A stretch of 41,344 nucleotides of DNA from assembly GCA_944325505.1 (NCBI GenBank), contig CALVAJ010000019.1, positions 1 to 41,344 on the forward strand, in the 5' to 3' direction. The position numbers and the translations under genes are program-made. The stretch comes from an uncultured Bacteroidales bacterium. GTDB lineage: Bacteria; Bacteroidota; Bacteroidia; Bacteroidales; UBA932. Shown here in pieces: positions 39,677-41,344 of this stretch; within the stretch, counting starts at the first letter, position 1, and each line of letters begins with the position of its first letter. The notes below the pieces were generated by a model, which saw only the letters and a program-made list of their open reading frames with translations, did no database searches and was not told the origin of the DNA.

Positions 39677-41344
39677 CTAGAACATGTCCGGGTTGTTATA
39701 GTCCGGAGTATCGAAACCTGCATCAGCACCTGTGTCAGTTGCCGGCGCAGTTTCATGATGCGCTCTGCTCTCCTTGCGCGGAGCCCTGCGGTCGTCGCGG
39801 CGGTCATTCCTGCGCTCGTCGCTTCCCCTGCGGTCATCGCGGCGCGGCCCGCGTCTGTCATCCCCGTTGCGGCGAGGGCCTTTGTCCCCTCCGTTTGCAG
39901 GTCTCGGTCTGCGCTCAGGCTCTACATATCCTTCCGGTTTTTCGAGGAGAGCCTTGCGTGAGAGCCTCATCTTTCCTGTCTTTGGATCGATTTCGAGGAG
40001 CTTGACATCCACTTCGTCTCCGACGTTGAGGACATCCTCCACCTTGTCGGTCTTTCCCCAGTCGATTTCAGAGATGTGGAGAAGGCCTTCCTTTCCTGGA
40101 AGTATTTCTACGAACGCTCCGAACTCAAGTGTAGAGACTACGGTGCCATGGTAAACCTTGCCTACCTCAGGAACCGCACAGATACCGTTGATCCATTCAA
40201 GAGCCTTGTCCATAGCCTCTTTGTTGTCTCCGAAGATATCTACGATGCCTTCGCTTACTCCGTTGACGTTGTCTTCAGTGATGGTGACGGTAGTGCCTGT
40301 CTCCCTCTGTATCTTCTGGATGACTTCTCCGCCCTTGCCGATGATGGCTCCGATGAACTCTCCAGGTACCCTGATCTGTACGAGACGAGGTACGAACGGC
40401 TTGTAGTCTGCACGAGGCTCGCTGATGCATTTCATCATTTCGCCCATGATGTGCATCCTTCCCTGGCGGGCCTGCTCGAGTGCTTTTGCGAGCACTTCGT
40501 ATGAGAGTCCGTCCACTTTGATATCCATCTGAGTGGCAGTGATGCCGTCCTTGGTTCCGGTCACCTTGAAGTCCATATCACCGAGGTGGTCTTCGTCTCC
40601 GAGGATATCGGTAAGGATTGCATATCTGTCGTTAGGTCTTTCTGCGTCAGTTATAAGTCCCATGGCAACTCCTGCTACCGGTTTTTTGATCTTCACTCCG
40701 GCATCCATGAGTGCAAGGCATCCTGCACATACCGTAGCCATTGAAGACGAGCCGTTAGACTCGAGGATATCGGAAACAACGCGGACTGCGTATGGGTTTT
40801 CAGGTGCGAGCGGAACCATAGGCTTGAGAGCTCTCCATGCCAGGTTCCCGTGTCCGATTTCGCGGCGGCCTACACCTCTCTGGGCCTTGGCCTCGCCTGT
40901 AGCGAACGGAGGGAAGTTGTAGTGGAGCACGAACTGCTCCGAGCCCTGTACCAGAACTTCATCCAGCTCCTTCATGTCGAGCTTGGTACCGAGTGTTACG
41001 GTAGAAAGAGACTGTGTCTCGCCGCGGGTGAAGATTGCCGAGCCGTGTGCGCATGGAAGATATCCCACCTCGCACCAGATAGGACGTACCTCTGTGCTCT
41101 TGCGGCCGTCCAGACGGATTCCCTCATCGAGAATGAGGTTCCTCATCGCATGCTTCTCTATAGCGTGGTAGTATCTTTCCACCATCATCTTCTTGGCCTC
41201 GCGGTCCTCTTCAGGCAGAGTCTGGTAGAACTCTTCTTTCAGAGCATCGAAAGCGTCTGATCTTTCATGTTTCGGAAGTCCGGATTTTGCGATGGAGTAG
41301 CACCTGTCGTAGCAGAATGCCTCTACAGCCTTGCGGAGCTCTTC
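39677..41344 (-). CDS. pnp: Polyribonucleotide nucleotidyltransferase (PNPase), partial, start outside window
   Basis: The 3' 556 codons of pnp; the frame stays open to the right edge, and full-length PNPase is about 700 residues or more, so the first methionine seen here is internal. Degrades RNA from the 3' end using phosphate. Visible: the second RNase PH domain (starting '[37 protein letters not shown]', later '[18 protein letters not shown]' and '[16 protein letters not shown]'), the KH domain with '[11 protein letters not shown]', and the S1 domain ('[31 protein letters not shown]'). After S1 comes a tail of about 80 residues rich in Arg, Asp and Gly ('[16 protein letters not shown]') ending in an acidic stretch; this low-complexity tail probably binds RNA or partners. 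Confidence 0.96.
   Translation of the reverse strand, partial: EELRKAVEAFCYDRCYSIAKSGLPKHERSDAFDALKEEFYQTLPEEDREAKKMMVERYYHAIEKHAMRNLILDEGIRLDGRKSTEVRPIWCEVGYLPCAHGSAIFTRGETQSLSTVTLGTKLDMKELDEVLVQGSEQFVLHYNFPPFATGEAKAQRGVGRREIGHGNLAWRALKPMVPLAPENPYAVRVVSDILESNGSSSMATVCAGCLALMDAGVKIKKPVAGVAMGLITDAERPNDRYAILTDILGDEDHLGDMDFKVTGTKDGITATQMDIKVDGLSYEVLAKALEQARQGRMHIMGEMMKCISEPRADYKPFVPRLVQIRVPGEFIGAIIGKGGEVIQKIQRETGTTVTITEDNVNGVSEGIVDIFGDNKEAMDKALEWINGICAVPEVGKVYHGTVVSTLEFGAFVEILPGKEGLLHISEIDWGKTDKVEDVLNVGDEVDVKLLEIDPKTGKMRLSRKALLEKPEGYVEPERRPRPANGGDKGPRRNGDDRRGPRRDDRRGSDERRNDRRDDRRAPRKESRAHHETAPATDTGADAGFDTPDYNNPDMF

Noticed and set aside
39739-40154. Plus-strand frames opposite the PNPase tail
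   Set aside because: Their Arg/Ser-rich composition is the complement of the repetitive RR/DD tail; the pnp frame is certain.
1-41344. CRISPR array, tRNA or rRNA genes
   Set aside because: No regularly spaced identical repeats beyond the three 24-bp-spaced units at 4-61, and no cloverleaf ending in a TTCGA-type T-loop/CCA region that I could recognise by eye.

Overview
The window looks like a chromosomal segment of a Bacteroidales bacterium (Bacteroidota). The evidence is SusC/SusD pairs, an ECF sigma/FecR pair, SPII lipoproteins with acidic residues after the cysteine, an S46 dipeptidyl-peptidase, promoters of the TAnnTTTG type, and few Shine-Dalgarno sequences. I cannot fix the genus. No rRNA, tRNA or CRISPR array is visible.

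Layout. Positions 1-61 carry three 24-bp-spaced repeats that resemble the end of an IS21-type element. A small unknown gene (365-763) and a PepSY-like lipoprotein (940-1398) follow. Positions 1637-7969 hold a methionine/threonine pathway block: metX, fused aspartokinase-homoserine dehydrogenase thrA, metY, then asd. The block is preceded by what looks like a methionine attenuator, with a 16-codon leader peptide containing five Met. On the minus strand come pheS with a small secreted protein, and an operon of TonB-dependent receptor, DUF4876 lipoprotein, DUF6850-like barrel and FISUMP lipoprotein (9751-16204). Divergent from it are a C69 dipeptidase, a NapH-like membrane ferredoxin with a periplasmic metal-transfer-like tail, and an S46 dipeptidyl-peptidase (16408-22598). 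A second PepSY-like gene faces a DUF6249/ECF sigma/membrane protein trio (23378-24711).

Positions 24721-36388 (minus strand) are a polysaccharide-utilisation-type locus: ECF sigma, FecR, SusC with STN domain, SusD, a frameshifted DUF1735-like lipoprotein, an FN3-like/FISUMP lipoprotein, a propeller lipoprotein and a GH20 hexosaminidase. Together these suggest capture and trimming of GlcNAc/GalNAc-containing glycans, controlled through the receptor-FecR-sigma relay. The window ends with rsmA, a second type of TonB-dependent receptor, and pnp, which runs off the right edge.

The most interesting signals lie between genes. They are the Met-rich leader with alternative hairpins before metX; an identical 11-bp-period direct-repeat operator in front of both PepSY-like paralogues; a two-copy intergenic element that folds as a three-way junction with compensatory base changes; and an A8 tract that puts the DUF1735-like lipoprotein out of frame.
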